From Chryseobacterium indologenes (GTDB lineage Bacteria > Bacteroidota > Bacteroidia > Flavobacteriales > Weeksellaceae), in contig DJTE01000033.1 in assembly GCA_002439165.1 (NCBI GenBank), forward strand, positions 124,001 to 188,000: 64,000 bases of DNA, in the 5' to 3' direction. Positions 1-7,740 of this stretch are shown piece after piece; within the stretch, counting starts at the first letter, position 1, and each line of letters begins with the position of its first letter. The notes beneath the pieces are model-generated. The model was not told the DNA's origin. It searched no databases and saw only the letters and a list, made by a program, of their open reading frames with translations. The translations under genes were made by a program, and so were the position numbers.

Positions 1-484
1 AAATGCTGCTTACATTTCCGTTTTCAAAATAATGCTTTGAGCCTCCTCTTCCGTAATGTTTATTTTTGTCCAGAGAAACCCATCCGTCGGATTTAAGGAC
101 TTTATTGGGATCATATTCCTTAAAGTAAGCATTTTTTGCATCCCGCCAGGCGTTGATGACAGTTCCGTCACTGTGTATATTATAAGCCTTTACATAGGAA
201 TTTTCAATGGTAAAATCGGTTTTTATGCCTTCCCGCAATTCTGTAAAAGTACCGCTGATCATCTTATTTTTCACCGATATATCTGCTTTCCGGCGATCGT
301 TGCCCAATATATAACGGCCGTCTTCAAGCTGGACACTTTTAGTACCGGAACTATCGGTAACCTTTACTTTATCGAAAAAAGCATGGTCTGCATTTCCCAC
401 ATGAATCATAAGATTTTCTCTTTGCTGCTGGGAAAAAACAACACCGGATGCTAATATAAAAATACTGAACAATATCCTTTTCAT
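1..484 (-). CDS. Secreted protein of unknown function, 3' part cut by window edge
   Basis: Reading from the ATG at 484 towards the left edge gives 161 open codons that run off the window. The protein begins with a signal peptide (MKRILFSIFILASGVVFSQ, cleavage probably before QQ). It is followed by a polar region and, near the edge, the stretch KHYFENGNVSSI. That stretch looks like the start of a MORN/YwqK-type repeat (E/DNG followed by hydrophobic residues), so a MORN-repeat surface or periplasmic protein is possible. The antisense frame over the same bases (56..454) is a shadow. It is the last visible gene of the minus-strand train that begins at 4542, 57 bp after its upstream neighbour. Function is unknown; that it is a real gene is well supported by the signal peptide and codon pattern. 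Confidence 0.75.
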   Translation of the reverse strand, partial: MKRILFSIFILASGVVFSQQQRENLMIHVGNADHAFFDKVKVTDSSGTKSVQLEDGRYILGNDRRKADISVKNKMISGTFTELREGIKTDFTIENSYVKAYNIHSDGTVINAWRDAKNAYFKEYDPNKVLKSDGWVSLDKNKHYGRGGSKHYFENGNVSSI

Positions 485-541
485 ATGTTTTTTACTATTC
501 TTTTCGCGGTTTTCAACCTGAATAAGTTAAATGAAGAATAA

Positions 542-1423
542 TTACCGGCAGTCTTTCATAGGCTTTTCCACCAGTTTCTGTTTTTTATCATTCCAGCGGT
601 AGCAGTGCTGATTAAGGGGAATCAAACTGTCGTTCAACACTTTATATTCAACTGTTGTGACCACTGTTCCGGCACAGCATTGATTTCTTTCATACACTCT
701 TTTCTTAACAGGATCGAATTCCAGAGAAATCCCGCTGAAGCTGCTTTCGTAATATTTATGAGTTTTTTTATTATACAGAAAGTAAATACTGGATGTATTG
801 GGACCCGCATAACTGGATTCGAAGACAGAAAAATCTTCAGCTCCGTCAAAATTATAGTCTCCGGTACTGATATTATTTAATCCCCAAAGCTGACAGCTGA
901 CATCAAGCTCCTGCAGCAGTTTGTCCGTACGTTTTTCAAATATTTTCACGGAGGTAACCATTGGGTAATACTGTTCTCTTTCTTTGGAAGCAACTACCTT
1001 GAAATAATGATTGCCTGCAGAAGCGGACTGTAATAATTCCCGGTTTTTCCACTCAATATTTTCACCGTTTTCAATGGAATACTTTTTTGATAAATTAATT
1101 TTTAGCTCTTTATTGGTTTTAATATTTTTCCACGTCCCGGATAAGGTATTTTTATCTTCAGCAAAGTGATCCAGTGTAAAAATCGCTTTGGTCTGCTTCT
1201 TTCCGGCTTCTTCTTCAAAAGTAAGTTTACCATTGCTGAGAGTTCCATTATGCAGTGAAATGGGTTCATCAAAATCGGTATAGGAGTACACGGCATCTGC
1301 TGTTTTAGCGGCCGGATAAATAACCATTTCAATGGGATAATCCCCGATAGTTCCTGTATAAACGGTCTGTGCACTGATCTGGCCGACCGTAAGGATTAAA
1401 ACCGGAAGCAGAATTGTTTTCAT
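542..1423 (-). CDS. Secreted XAC2610-like protein of unknown function
   Basis: A 293-residue protein with a clear signal peptide (MKTILLPVLILTVGQISAQ) and no other membrane segment. Its N-terminal half opens with YTGTIGDYPIEM, a beta-rich pattern common in secreted Bacteroidota proteins. The C-terminal half carries GDYNFDGAEDFSVF followed by NTSSIYFLYN, the FG-GAP-like calcium-binding turn that characterises XAC2610-related proteins. Cysteines near the end (QCCAG, LNQHCYRW, MKDCR) could form disulfides in the periplasm. It starts 11 bp after the stop of the preceding gene, so it belongs to the same minus-strand operon. No enzymatic motif is visible and function is unknown. Confidence 0.7.
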   Translation of the reverse strand: MKTILLPVLILTVGQISAQTVYTGTIGDYPIEMVIYPAAKTADAVYSYTDFDEPISLHNGTLSNGKLTFEEEAGKKQTKAIFTLDHFAEDKNTLSGTWKNIKTNKELKINLSKKYSIENGENIEWKNRELLQSASAGNHYFKVVASKEREQYYPMVTSVKIFEKRTDKLLQELDVSCQLWGLNNISTGDYNFDGAEDFSVFESSYAGPNTSSIYFLYNKKTHKYYESSFSGISLEFDPVKKRVYERNQCCAGTVVTTVEYKVLNDSLIPLNQHCYRWNDKKQKLVEKPMKDCR

Positions 1424-1434
1424 AGTTAAAAAAA

Positions 1435-2229
1435 TTATTTTAATTCCTGAATGGCTTTCTGTACATATTCGTTATTCATATTGTCTTCTGAGATCCGGTC
1501 TCCCCATTGCAGATATCCGTGCCGGTCTTTTGCAAAGCAGCCTGCCAGCGTACTTTTGGTCCTGAATGTTGTATAATCTACACTATCCAGTATTCCCTGC
1601 CGTGATTCATAAATATGGTTTTTATCTTTTGCATAGCACCCGCTCAATACCTCAAAGGTCTGCGGGTCTGCTTCCGGGAAAACGGAAAAACTTCCTCCGT
1701 ATGCCATTCCATAATATCTGTATACATGATTTTTATCTTTATAAAAGCTGCTATTCAGTTTTTGGAAAGTGGCCGTATCAATGATCTGCCTGAGAGGTTC
1801 ATGATCGTTAAATCCCATCCGGGTAATATAATTGTCAGCCTGCTTCATTCCTTCCGGCCCTACCGCAATAATTTCCTTTACCGCCCAGTCACCTTTTCTG
1901 CTGATCCACAATCCGTTCTTCTGAAGTTTCCATCCTGAAGCCCGGTTCGCACTGTCTATCGACTTTACAACGGTCTCAAAATGCTGCTTTTCTATCTCTT
2001 CAGGGCATATCACCGGCTGAATCCCTAAGAACATGAATAAACCGCCTATTTTCTTATATTCTTTTTTTTCTGCAGTACCGGAGCTGATCTGATATATTCC
2101 CGTTTTGTAACGGTATATATTCCCATCACGGCAACTGCCGTTATATTTTACAGGATAGAAATAAGTACCTGTACACAGAAGTACAAAGATCACGGTACCC
2201 AAAATCAGTATAAATCTGAATACTTTCAT
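1435..2229 (-). CDS. Membrane-anchored DKNYY-repeat protein
   Basis: 264 residues. An N-terminal hydrophobic segment (about residues 5-24) should anchor it in the membrane or act as an uncleaved signal. The C-terminal half contains repeats of the form (Y)DKNHVYRYYG, KDKNHIYES and KDRHGYLQWG, which match the DKNYY family: short repeats of Asp-Lys-Asn/Arg-His/Tyr seen in secreted proteins of unknown function in several phyla. The middle region (GWKLQKNGLWISRKGDWAV) has no recognisable motif. It lies between small membrane proteins and a secreted protein in the train controlled from the operator at 4626. A role at the envelope is inferred from location only. Confidence 0.7.
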   Translation of the reverse strand: MKVFRFILILGTVIFVLLCTGTYFYPVKYNGSCRDGNIYRYKTGIYQISSGTAEKKEYKKIGGLFMFLGIQPVICPEEIEKQHFETVVKSIDSANRASGWKLQKNGLWISRKGDWAVKEIIAVGPEGMKQADNYITRMGFNDHEPLRQIIDTATFQKLNSSFYKDKNHVYRYYGMAYGGSFSVFPEADPQTFEVLSGCYAKDKNHIYESRQGILDSVDYTTFRTKSTLAGCFAKDRHGYLQWGDRISEDNMNNEYVQKAIQELK

Positions 2230-2313
2230 ATTTCTCTCTTTATTTCAGTTTTTTAAAAATACGGATGAAAATCACAACACAACCGGATTTCACTGGAAAT
2301 TTCAGTCGTTCCA

Positions 2314-2646
2314 TTACAGCAGCATCTGCCAGGTATCTTCTTTTTTATATACCCAGGCATCATTTTCTGATTGTACGGATACTTTTGTTTTCCGCTGGAT
2401 AATCTGTTCTGCAGAAGGATAGGTATGTCCTCCCTCAGATATTACAAGGCTGTCTCTTTTTTCACCGTTAAAATAGTCAGGAATATAAATTCCATACGCT
2501 TTTTCTTTAGAGGCTGCCCATAAAAAGAAACAGATCATTGCTCCCAATAAGAGGAGTATGGCGATGAGTATTGCTTTAGGTGAGCGTTTAAAGTAGGTAA
2601 GCCCGCCTATTACAATACAGATTAACATGGCTACAATTAATATCAT
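2314..2646 (-). CDS. Small two-span membrane protein
   Basis: 110 residues with two predicted membrane helices close together at the N terminus (about residues 1-15 and 25-44), followed by a soluble tail of about 60 residues (YIPDYFNGEKRDSLVI and onwards). Its start overlaps the stop of the upstream gene by four bases (2643-2646), so the two are translationally coupled. I do not recognise the family. Confidence 0.65.
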   Translation of the reverse strand: MILIVAMLICIVIGGLTYFKRSPKAILIAILLLLGAMICFFLWAASKEKAYGIYIPDYFNGEKRDSLVISEGGHTYPSAEQIIQRKTKVSVQSENDAWVYKKEDTWQMLL

Positions 2647-2987
2647 ATTTTATCAATAATATTGGTAAGCCAGTTACAGAAACCGTCTCCGCCGGACCAT
2701 AAACAGCTTAAGTAAAGAATGGGAACAATAAAAACCAGAAGAAACGGTACATCGGTAAGAGCTACTTTATAGTCCTTCTTTATCAATCTGGTGATAAAAT
2801 CCGTTATAAATCCGAAAAACAAAGCGCTTAACACAAAGATCAGCATCAATGCCACTCCCATCCCCACATCGGTAGGATGTTCTTTTTGTCTGTTGGCCCT
2901 GAATGCCATTTCTGCCCAGAAGTATAACCCTATGAGGGGAGCAGCAGTAATCAGCAGTCTTATCAGAAGATGTTTAACGATTTTCAT
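2643..2987 (-). CDS. Small multi-span membrane protein
   Basis: 114 residues, mostly hydrophobic, with about three to four membrane helices (residues ~8-27, 42-68, 80-98) and short charged loops (RANRQKEHPTD, RLIKKDYK). Four-base overlap with the next gene points to co-expression and perhaps a complex. Family not recognised; no motif pointing to transport or catalysis. Confidence 0.65.
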   Translation of the reverse strand: MKIVKHLLIRLLITAAPLIGLYFWAEMAFRANRQKEHPTDVGMGVALMLIFVLSALFFGFITDFITRLIKKDYKVALTDVPFLLVFIVPILYLSCLWSGGDGFCNWLTNIIDKI

Positions 2988-3016
2988 GGTTTGTTCAAAT
3001 ATAAATATATTAAAAG

Positions 3017-3841
3017 TTATTCTTTTATTTTTCTTAAAATATTATGGATTATGATGGGAAAAAGTACCATCAATGCCAGACAGGCACAGGTGAGTGGAAG
3101 GTTTCTTCCGTTATCTGCAAAAAAAACGATAACAACTCCCAAAACGGGCACCGGAGAAAAGATGATGAGCTTGTTAAGATAAAACCGGTTTTCTTTTCTG
3201 CGGTTTTCATCCATAACCCCGGTATTCTGTAAAAGATCGGGAAAATACTGCTGTACATAATCCCGGATCAAATGAAGGTCGTCCGGCGAAAGTTCTTTTG
3301 GCCGCACCAGCAGGTCCCCCACAGCAATTGTCATGCTTTTCCCGGTAAAAGAAACGGCTTTGACTGATGATGAGGAAAATTCTTTCAAATAGTTTTTGGG
3401 ATCAAACATATAGCCTTTATAATCGGAATCGGCCATTGTTACCAGGCATCTGAGTTTTCTTTTATCAAAATAAAAAACTTCAAAATCTGATGCTTTTTTA
3501 TATTCTCCGTAACAGGGCTTTATAAAGAAAATAAAGGAGAGAAACAGTGATGTAACGGCAAAGAAAGCAAATTCTATATCCAACAGCATCTGCCCCAGCC
3601 AGTATGCTACCGCGAATATGACTGCAACAGCCCATAACAGATATCTGTTCCCTGATATTTTCTGAAAGAGACAGACTAATGTGAGAGCACCTGCTGCACA
3701 AAGTCCGCTTTTCAGGTTTGTAAAGACAGAGAGAATTCCTGTAAGAGAGAGAACAGAAACAAAAATCAGAGAAACAATGGTGCTTTTTTTTCCGAAATAT
3801 TGCTTTATAATACTTATAGAAGCAGTCTTTTTTTCCATCAT
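3017..3841 (-). CDS. Membrane protein with central soluble domain, unknown function
   Basis: 274 residues. Two helical hairpins in the first 110 residues and one in the last 50 enclose a soluble segment of about 115 residues (from EVFYFDKRKLRCLV to YFPDLLQ). The arrangement (helices, soluble beta-rich domain with ELSPDDLHLIRDYV, then terminal helices) resembles YcxB-like membrane proteins, but I cannot confirm the family. The following gene product (3889..4542) has a related layout, so the two may be distant paralogues. It is in the same operon, 47 bp downstream of that gene. Confidence 0.65.
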   Translation of the reverse strand: MMEKKTASISIIKQYFGKKSTIVSLIFVSVLSLTGILSVFTNLKSGLCAAGALTLVCLFQKISGNRYLLWAVAVIFAVAYWLGQMLLDIEFAFFAVTSLFLSFIFFIKPCYGEYKKASDFEVFYFDKRKLRCLVTMADSDYKGYMFDPKNYLKEFSSSSVKAVSFTGKSMTIAVGDLLVRPKELSPDDLHLIRDYVQQYFPDLLQNTGVMDENRRKENRFYLNKLIIFSPVPVLGVVIVFFADNGRNLPLTCACLALMVLFPIIIHNILRKIKE

Positions 3842-3888
3842 CGTCTCTCTGATAGGTTATTATTTTTTACCCGAATAACAGTAGATTC

Positions 3889-4542
3889 CTATATACTTTT
3901 CCCGAAATCAATAAAATTAATTCCAGATTTGTTATCATTGCTGATATGGTTCATGATAACGGCAAGATCCTGTTCCAGCATCAGAGCCTGTTTGTCGTTA
4001 TTATTGATAATATAAAAATAATCTCTGTCTGCCGTTTTTATCCGGAGCCGGTAATGCCCTCCTCCCCGGCTGTGTATTTTTTCAAGATTATACTTAATTA
4101 TGCTGCTTCCTTTAATACAGCTGACCTTCCCCAGCTTAAAGATATGCAGCATATCTTTCTGAAAAATGAATGAAATATGATACTTATTGATAAAAGTCTG
4201 GCTTTCATTATATTCTTTCAGTTTTTTAATGTCATTACTGTCCAGCGATTTCAGTACCGGAACATAGCTTTCTAAAAACCGGTTAAGCAGAAAAGCCAGC
4301 GGCAATATCATTACAGCCAGAAGACCTGTCATGGCCAAAGCATATTTTACAGCATCTTCTATTCTTTCATTATATCTTGTTTTCCCCAACAGATCTTTTC
4401 CGAGGTCATTCGTTTCTTTATATGCAACAATAAAAAAGATAAACGGGACTATAAAAACGGCCAAAACCAGCAGAAGAATCAAGATTCTTTTTCTTAATCG
4501 AAGCTGGCTTATAAAATGGCTTATATATTTTGTATTCGTCAT
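3889..4542 (-). CDS. Membrane protein, first gene of an apparent LytTR-controlled operon
   Basis: 217 residues: an N-terminal basic stretch (RLRKR), two membrane helices (about 20-38 and 68-88), then a soluble C-terminal domain with alternating strands (FIFQKDMLHIFKLGKV, YRLRIKTADRDYFYII) and a closing helix. This domain looks like the YcxB/PH-like fold often found after membrane helices, but assignment is tentative. The ATG at 4542 is preceded by a clear -7 box (TACCTTTG, 4589-4596) and a double direct repeat (4626-4658), so this is the first gene of a promoter-proximal transcript covering the genes down to the left edge. Confidence 0.7.
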   Translation of the reverse strand: MTNTKYISHFISQLRLRKRILILLLVLAVFIVPFIFFIVAYKETNDLGKDLLGKTRYNERIEDAVKYALAMTGLLAVMILPLAFLLNRFLESYVPVLKSLDSNDIKKLKEYNESQTFINKYHISFIFQKDMLHIFKLGKVSCIKGSSIIKYNLEKIHSRGGGHYRLRIKTADRDYFYIINNNDKQALMLEQDLAVIMNHISNDNKSGINFIDFGKSI

Positions 4543-4588
4543 TTGTGCAGCACATTTTATACTCTTTTGCTTGGTCTGGCTGTCAGGT

Positions 4589-4658
4589 CAAAGGTAGAAA
4601 GTATATTCTGCAGGCGAAAGTCCCGTTTACAATTCGCAGGAAACGGTTTACAATTCGC
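4589..4658 (-). promoter_or_regulatory. Promoter and LytTR-type direct-repeat operator A
   Basis: Two identical 12-mers TTTACAATTCGC lie at 4626-4637 and 4647-4658 (plus-strand reading), exactly 21 bp apart, which is two helical turns. Next to them on the minus strand are TTTC (4616-4619), a 19-bp spacer and TACCTTTG (4589-4596), a good flavobacterial -33/-7 pair. LytTR regulators are known to bind imperfect direct repeats with about this spacing just upstream of the promoter. The same motif at the same distance from a -7 box recurs at 7705 and 10455. Confidence 0.8.
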
Positions 4659-4722
4659 GGTATTTTTCACTCAATACAGATTTAATAAATTACCGATACT
4701 GATAAACAAGATGTTGTATCCA

Positions 4723-5421
4723 TTATTTTTTACAGGTAAAAATAATACCTGACGCGATTATGAGAAAAAATACTCCTATTAAAACAGCAAATGCATACAA
4801 CCCTGAACCCTGTGGGTAGAAAAGCTGCCGGGAAAGAAAAAATCTGCTTTCTGACGGATGATCAGGATTGTACAGAACAATGAATTTTTTGTCATCAATC
4901 CGTTGTCTGGTTTTCTGAAGAACTTCTTTTTTCAGTTTCTGAATCCTTTTTTTATTTTCCCAGACCGGGTAATATAACTTTTCAGCTTTGTGTTCAGTAC
5001 GGGTGAAATGATGATTCCCGGCTTTGTAACTGTATGTGATATCTGAATACGCATATCCGCTGGATTTGCGGTAAGGTTTATCCCATCCTGACTGATAAAA
5101 CACAATCTTAGCATCTGTGGTATTCCATGATAAATGCGTCCATTGAAACTCTTTAAACCTTAAAAACGGAGAAACCGAAAAAAGAATCAGCAAAAAAGCA
5201 TAACTGATTCCCAGCAGTATCAGAAAATATTCGCCTTTTTTCCTCCAGCCTTTCCTCTGTGTTTTTTTCAGTATAAAAATAAAACCCGTGATAACCAGTG
5301 CATAAATAAAATAATGATAAGTGTTGACAACGAATATAAAGACTAAGAGCATTGCTGTCATGATAACAGCTCCGAGGTATTCGAAAAAACAATCGGTGAT
5401 ATGTTTAAAGCCTTTTTTCAA
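4723..5421 (-). CDS. DUF3592-like membrane protein
   Basis: 232 residues with helices at about 14-50 and 64-85, a soluble domain of about 110 residues, and a C-terminal helix (about 205-226). The soluble part contains DDKKFIVLYNPDHPSES, very close to the V-x-YNP-x-(N/H)P-x-x-(A/S) signature of DUF3592 proteins, which are membrane proteins of unknown function. It follows the FG-GAP-like gene by 28 bp and is the last gene of the transcript that starts at 7617; the next gene has its own promoter. Confidence 0.7.
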   Translation of the reverse strand: MKKGFKHITDCFFEYLGAVIMTAMLLVFIFVVNTYHYFIYALVITGFIFILKKTQRKGWRKKGEYFLILLGISYAFLLILFSVSPFLRFKEFQWTHLSWNTTDAKIVFYQSGWDKPYRKSSGYAYSDITYSYKAGNHHFTRTEHKAEKLYYPVWENKKRIQKLKKEVLQKTRQRIDDKKFIVLYNPDHPSESRFFLSRQLFYPQGSGLYAFAVLIGVFFLIIASGIIFTCKK

Positions 5422-5449
5422 TACTATTTAAATTAAGATATTGACGGGT

Positions 5450-6313
5450 TTATTCTCCCGTGGTGGTGGTTTTGAATTTCTGGGAATCCGGGTCATAAAG
5501 AACAGAAAGTTCAATATCTTCTCCTGTAACGATGATTCCGCTCCGGGATACGGGAGCATAGTCTGTCTGGTCCAGGCGAATCTTCATCTTATCCGAATAA
5601 TTTTCAGCAAAAGCAATATAAGGCAGCCTGGTCACCTCATTGGAACAGATGATCAGTAACCGGCTGATCTGCTTTTCATTATTATCCATCAGTACAGCTG
5701 CGTCACGGATGCCATCACCGTCAAAATCCCCCAGTACTACTGAAGATTTCGCTCTTTCTTTATTTTGTGTAATACTGTATTTATTTCCGTCACTGTAATT
5801 TTCATTCATCAGGATCTTCTTCACCCCGGTAGGCAGCGAAACAAAGGGTGGCAGTGAAAAATTATTTTTATATTCATCAAAACGGTAATCTTCAATAAAC
5901 AGCCCGGCATCTGCATCATAGCCTGGCGTACCGGGAAATTTATACGGATTTTGAAGAAGAATTACTTTCCTGCTTTCCGTAGATTTACTGTCATCCGCAA
6001 ACACTCTGTCTCCAAAGTTCAGCTTATCTGAAGGCAGGTTTACAGAACCGGCAATAACCCTGTATTCGCTGTAAGGAGATTCCTCTCCTTCATATTCCGC
6101 ACTCTTCAAGGTGTCTTTCACGGTAGAAACAGAGTCTTTTTTAGCTATGGAAAGGCTGTCTTTAGGCGCTTTTCCGGGAACATGCGGCAATGGTTTGGTT
6201 TTATTGATGTAGATAAAAATTCCGGCCGCTATAAGAACAGCAGATAAGCCCGCTGCAATATATATCTTCTTTTTTCTGTCCGGGTTGGATGTTGGTGTAG
6301 GCTTGTTTCCCAT
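5450..6313 (-). CDS. Membrane-anchored FG-GAP-like protein
   Basis: 287 residues. After a basic N-terminal tail (NPDRKKK) comes one membrane helix (about 17-36), then a low-complexity Lys/Asp/Ser linker (about 45-75) and a periplasmic domain. This domain contains GDFDGDGIRDAAVLMDN, a calcium-binding DxDxDG-type FG-GAP turn also found in the XAC2610-like protein at 542..1423. Topology would be cytoplasmic tail, helix, large periplasmic domain. It lies 11 bp downstream of the TPR gene and 28 bp upstream of the DUF3592-like gene. Role unknown. Confidence 0.65.
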   Translation of the reverse strand: MGNKPTPTSNPDRKKKIYIAAGLSAVLIAAGIFIYINKTKPLPHVPGKAPKDSLSIAKKDSVSTVKDTLKSAEYEGEESPYSEYRVIAGSVNLPSDKLNFGDRVFADDSKSTESRKVILLQNPYKFPGTPGYDADAGLFIEDYRFDEYKNNFSLPPFVSLPTGVKKILMNENYSDGNKYSITQNKERAKSSVVLGDFDGDGIRDAAVLMDNNEKQISRLLIICSNEVTRLPYIAFAENYSDKMKIRLDQTDYAPVSRSGIIVTGEDIELSVLYDPDSQKFKTTTTGE

Positions 6314-6324
6314 TATTTTGTGAT

Positions 6325-7617
6325 TTAATTGCTTATATATCCGGCTTTAAGGATCTTCATCACTTCTGTTTTAGCTCTTTCATCCGGTAGATTCTCCATA
6401 ATTACGATCAGTAAAGCAGCAGCTTCTCTCTGTTCTTCCCTGCTCTTAAAATATTCATTAAATATCCTGAACGTCTCCATAGCTGTTTCATCATCTTCTA
6501 CCCGTGGAGGAAGTCCGCTGTCAGTATCATTTTTTTTGCTGATAACACCTTTGAACAGTCCGGCGATCATATCCAGCTTTTTGAGATCTGCTTTCCGGCT
6601 GTTCTGAAAATAATCATCCAGGAAAAGCCGGAGTGAGCTGAGGTAATATATTTCTTTAGCCTTTTGATTTTCACCGGAACGTATCAGATGCTCAGATTGT
6701 CTGAAAGCCGACGGGTAATCCTTTAAAGCATAGTAGGTAAACTGCATCTGCTCTCCGGCGGTAGGATTATCGATCCAGATTTTAAAGATTTTTGCACATG
6801 TACCGGCAGAAAAACTGTATTTACTGCAGATATTGTCAGGCTGTGCAAAGCCTTTCATGATATTTTCCCTGGAAACTTTTGTCCCGGATTTTCCGATTAT
6901 CTTTTTTATCTCTGCAATTGCTGTATCAATCTTTTTTTCATCTGTTTCGGCAGCAACATTAAAAAGGCAAGCATAAAGAAAATAATTGGCCTCGGTTTCT
7001 GTATCCAGAGTTACAAATTCATCGCGGGGATCATATTCACTGAAGAAACGCCTGTAACTGTCTGCCGCTTCTCTGTATCGTTTTGTATGGTAATAGCACC
7101 TGCCGTATAACGTCTGGTATGCAATATGAAGGTTGTCTTTTCCGGCCTTATCCATCAGCTTGAGGCATTCCTCATATTTCCCGGCGTTCTGAGCCATAGA
7201 GGCGGCATTCCAGAGGTTATTATTATCCAGCTGATAAGCTTTTAAGGCATTTTCATAGGCTTTTTCACCGTTCCCGGTATGATCATAACTTGCTGAAAGA
7301 TTGGAATAGTAAAGCCCCATGTTGGTCTTATCACCCGGAGGGCAGTATAATGTTGCCAGACGGAATTTATCCCGGGCCTTTTCATATTTTCCCTGCTGAA
7401 AATAACTTAAACCACACTGATTGAGAAGGTAGGTATTCTTATAATCATCTTTCAGCAATTTCTCACAGAATGCGGCTGCTTCTTCATATTTTTTACTGTC
7501 ATAAAGCTCACGGGCCCTGTCCATCTGAACTTCGGAAGCTGCCTGTGCAGCTGCCGGATGATTCACCAGGGTGACAAGAATAAAAAAGATATATTTTGTG
7601 ACGGATTGTAATTTCAT
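6325..7617 (-). CDS. Secreted TPR-repeat protein
   Basis: 430 residues: a signal peptide (hydrophobic residues ~8-26, ending in AAAQAAS) and then at least four tetratricopeptide repeats in the first half (ARELYDSKKYEEAAAFC, GLSYFQQGKYEKARDKF, ENALKAYQLDNNNLWNAA, GRCYYHTKRYREAADSY). The second half is helical but degenerate. TPR proteins of this kind act as protein-interaction scaffolds in the periplasm. It is the first gene after the kinase gene and has its own promoter with the LytTR-like operator B, placing it among the most direct targets of the adjacent two-component system. A partner role with the periplasmic TPR domain of that kinase is speculative. Confidence 0.75.
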   Translation of the reverse strand: MKLQSVTKYIFFILVTLVNHPAAAQAASEVQMDRARELYDSKKYEEAAAFCEKLLKDDYKNTYLLNQCGLSYFQQGKYEKARDKFRLATLYCPPGDKTNMGLYYSNLSASYDHTGNGEKAYENALKAYQLDNNNLWNAASMAQNAGKYEECLKLMDKAGKDNLHIAYQTLYGRCYYHTKRYREAADSYRRFFSEYDPRDEFVTLDTETEANYFLYACLFNVAAETDEKKIDTAIAEIKKIIGKSGTKVSRENIMKGFAQPDNICSKYSFSAGTCAKIFKIWIDNPTAGEQMQFTYYALKDYPSAFRQSEHLIRSGENQKAKEIYYLSSLRLFLDDYFQNSRKADLKKLDMIAGLFKGVISKKNDTDSGLPPRVEDDETAMETFRIFNEYFKSREEQREAAALLIVIMENLPDERAKTEVMKILKAGYISN

Positions 7618-7640
7618 TTTTAACTGGCTTCATTAGCATT

Positions 7641-7668
7641 AACCCCGGAATTGTACAATTCCGGGGTT
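7641..7668. other. Perfect 28-bp palindrome in the leader of the TPR gene
   Basis: A perfect inverted repeat: 12-bp arms (AACCCCGGAATT) around GTAC. It lies between the inferred -7 box (7668-7675, minus strand) and the start codon of the TPR gene at 7617. It would therefore form a strong hairpin at the very 5' end of that mRNA. No U-tract follows on the minus strand, so it is not a typical terminator. It could protect the 5' end, serve as a binding site, or act as a weak terminator for read-through from the kinase gene. Confidence 0.6.
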
Positions 7669-7737
7669 AAAAATATAAAAGTATTGATAACAGAACAGAC
7701 CTGATTTACAATCCGTCCTGAATTATTTACAATCCGT
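7668..7737 (-). promoter_or_regulatory. Promoter and LytTR-type direct-repeat operator B
   Basis: Identical 12-mers TTTACAATCCGT at 7705-7716 and 7726-7737 are 21 bp apart, as in operator A. Exactly 30 bp from the operator edge to the TA of the -7 box there is TATTTTTA (7668-7675, minus strand); operator A has the same 30 bp. The site lies directly after the stop of the kinase gene and 88 bp before the TPR gene start. Confidence 0.75.
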
Positions 7738-7740
7738 AAA

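Noticed and set aside
56..454. 132-codon plus-strand frame at the left edge
   Set aside because: Antisense to a minus-strand frame with a clear signal peptide and better codon pattern (1..484).
7641..7668. Intrinsic terminator after the kinase gene
   Set aside because: Perfect stem, but no U-tract follows on the transcribed strand and it lies downstream of the TPR promoter.
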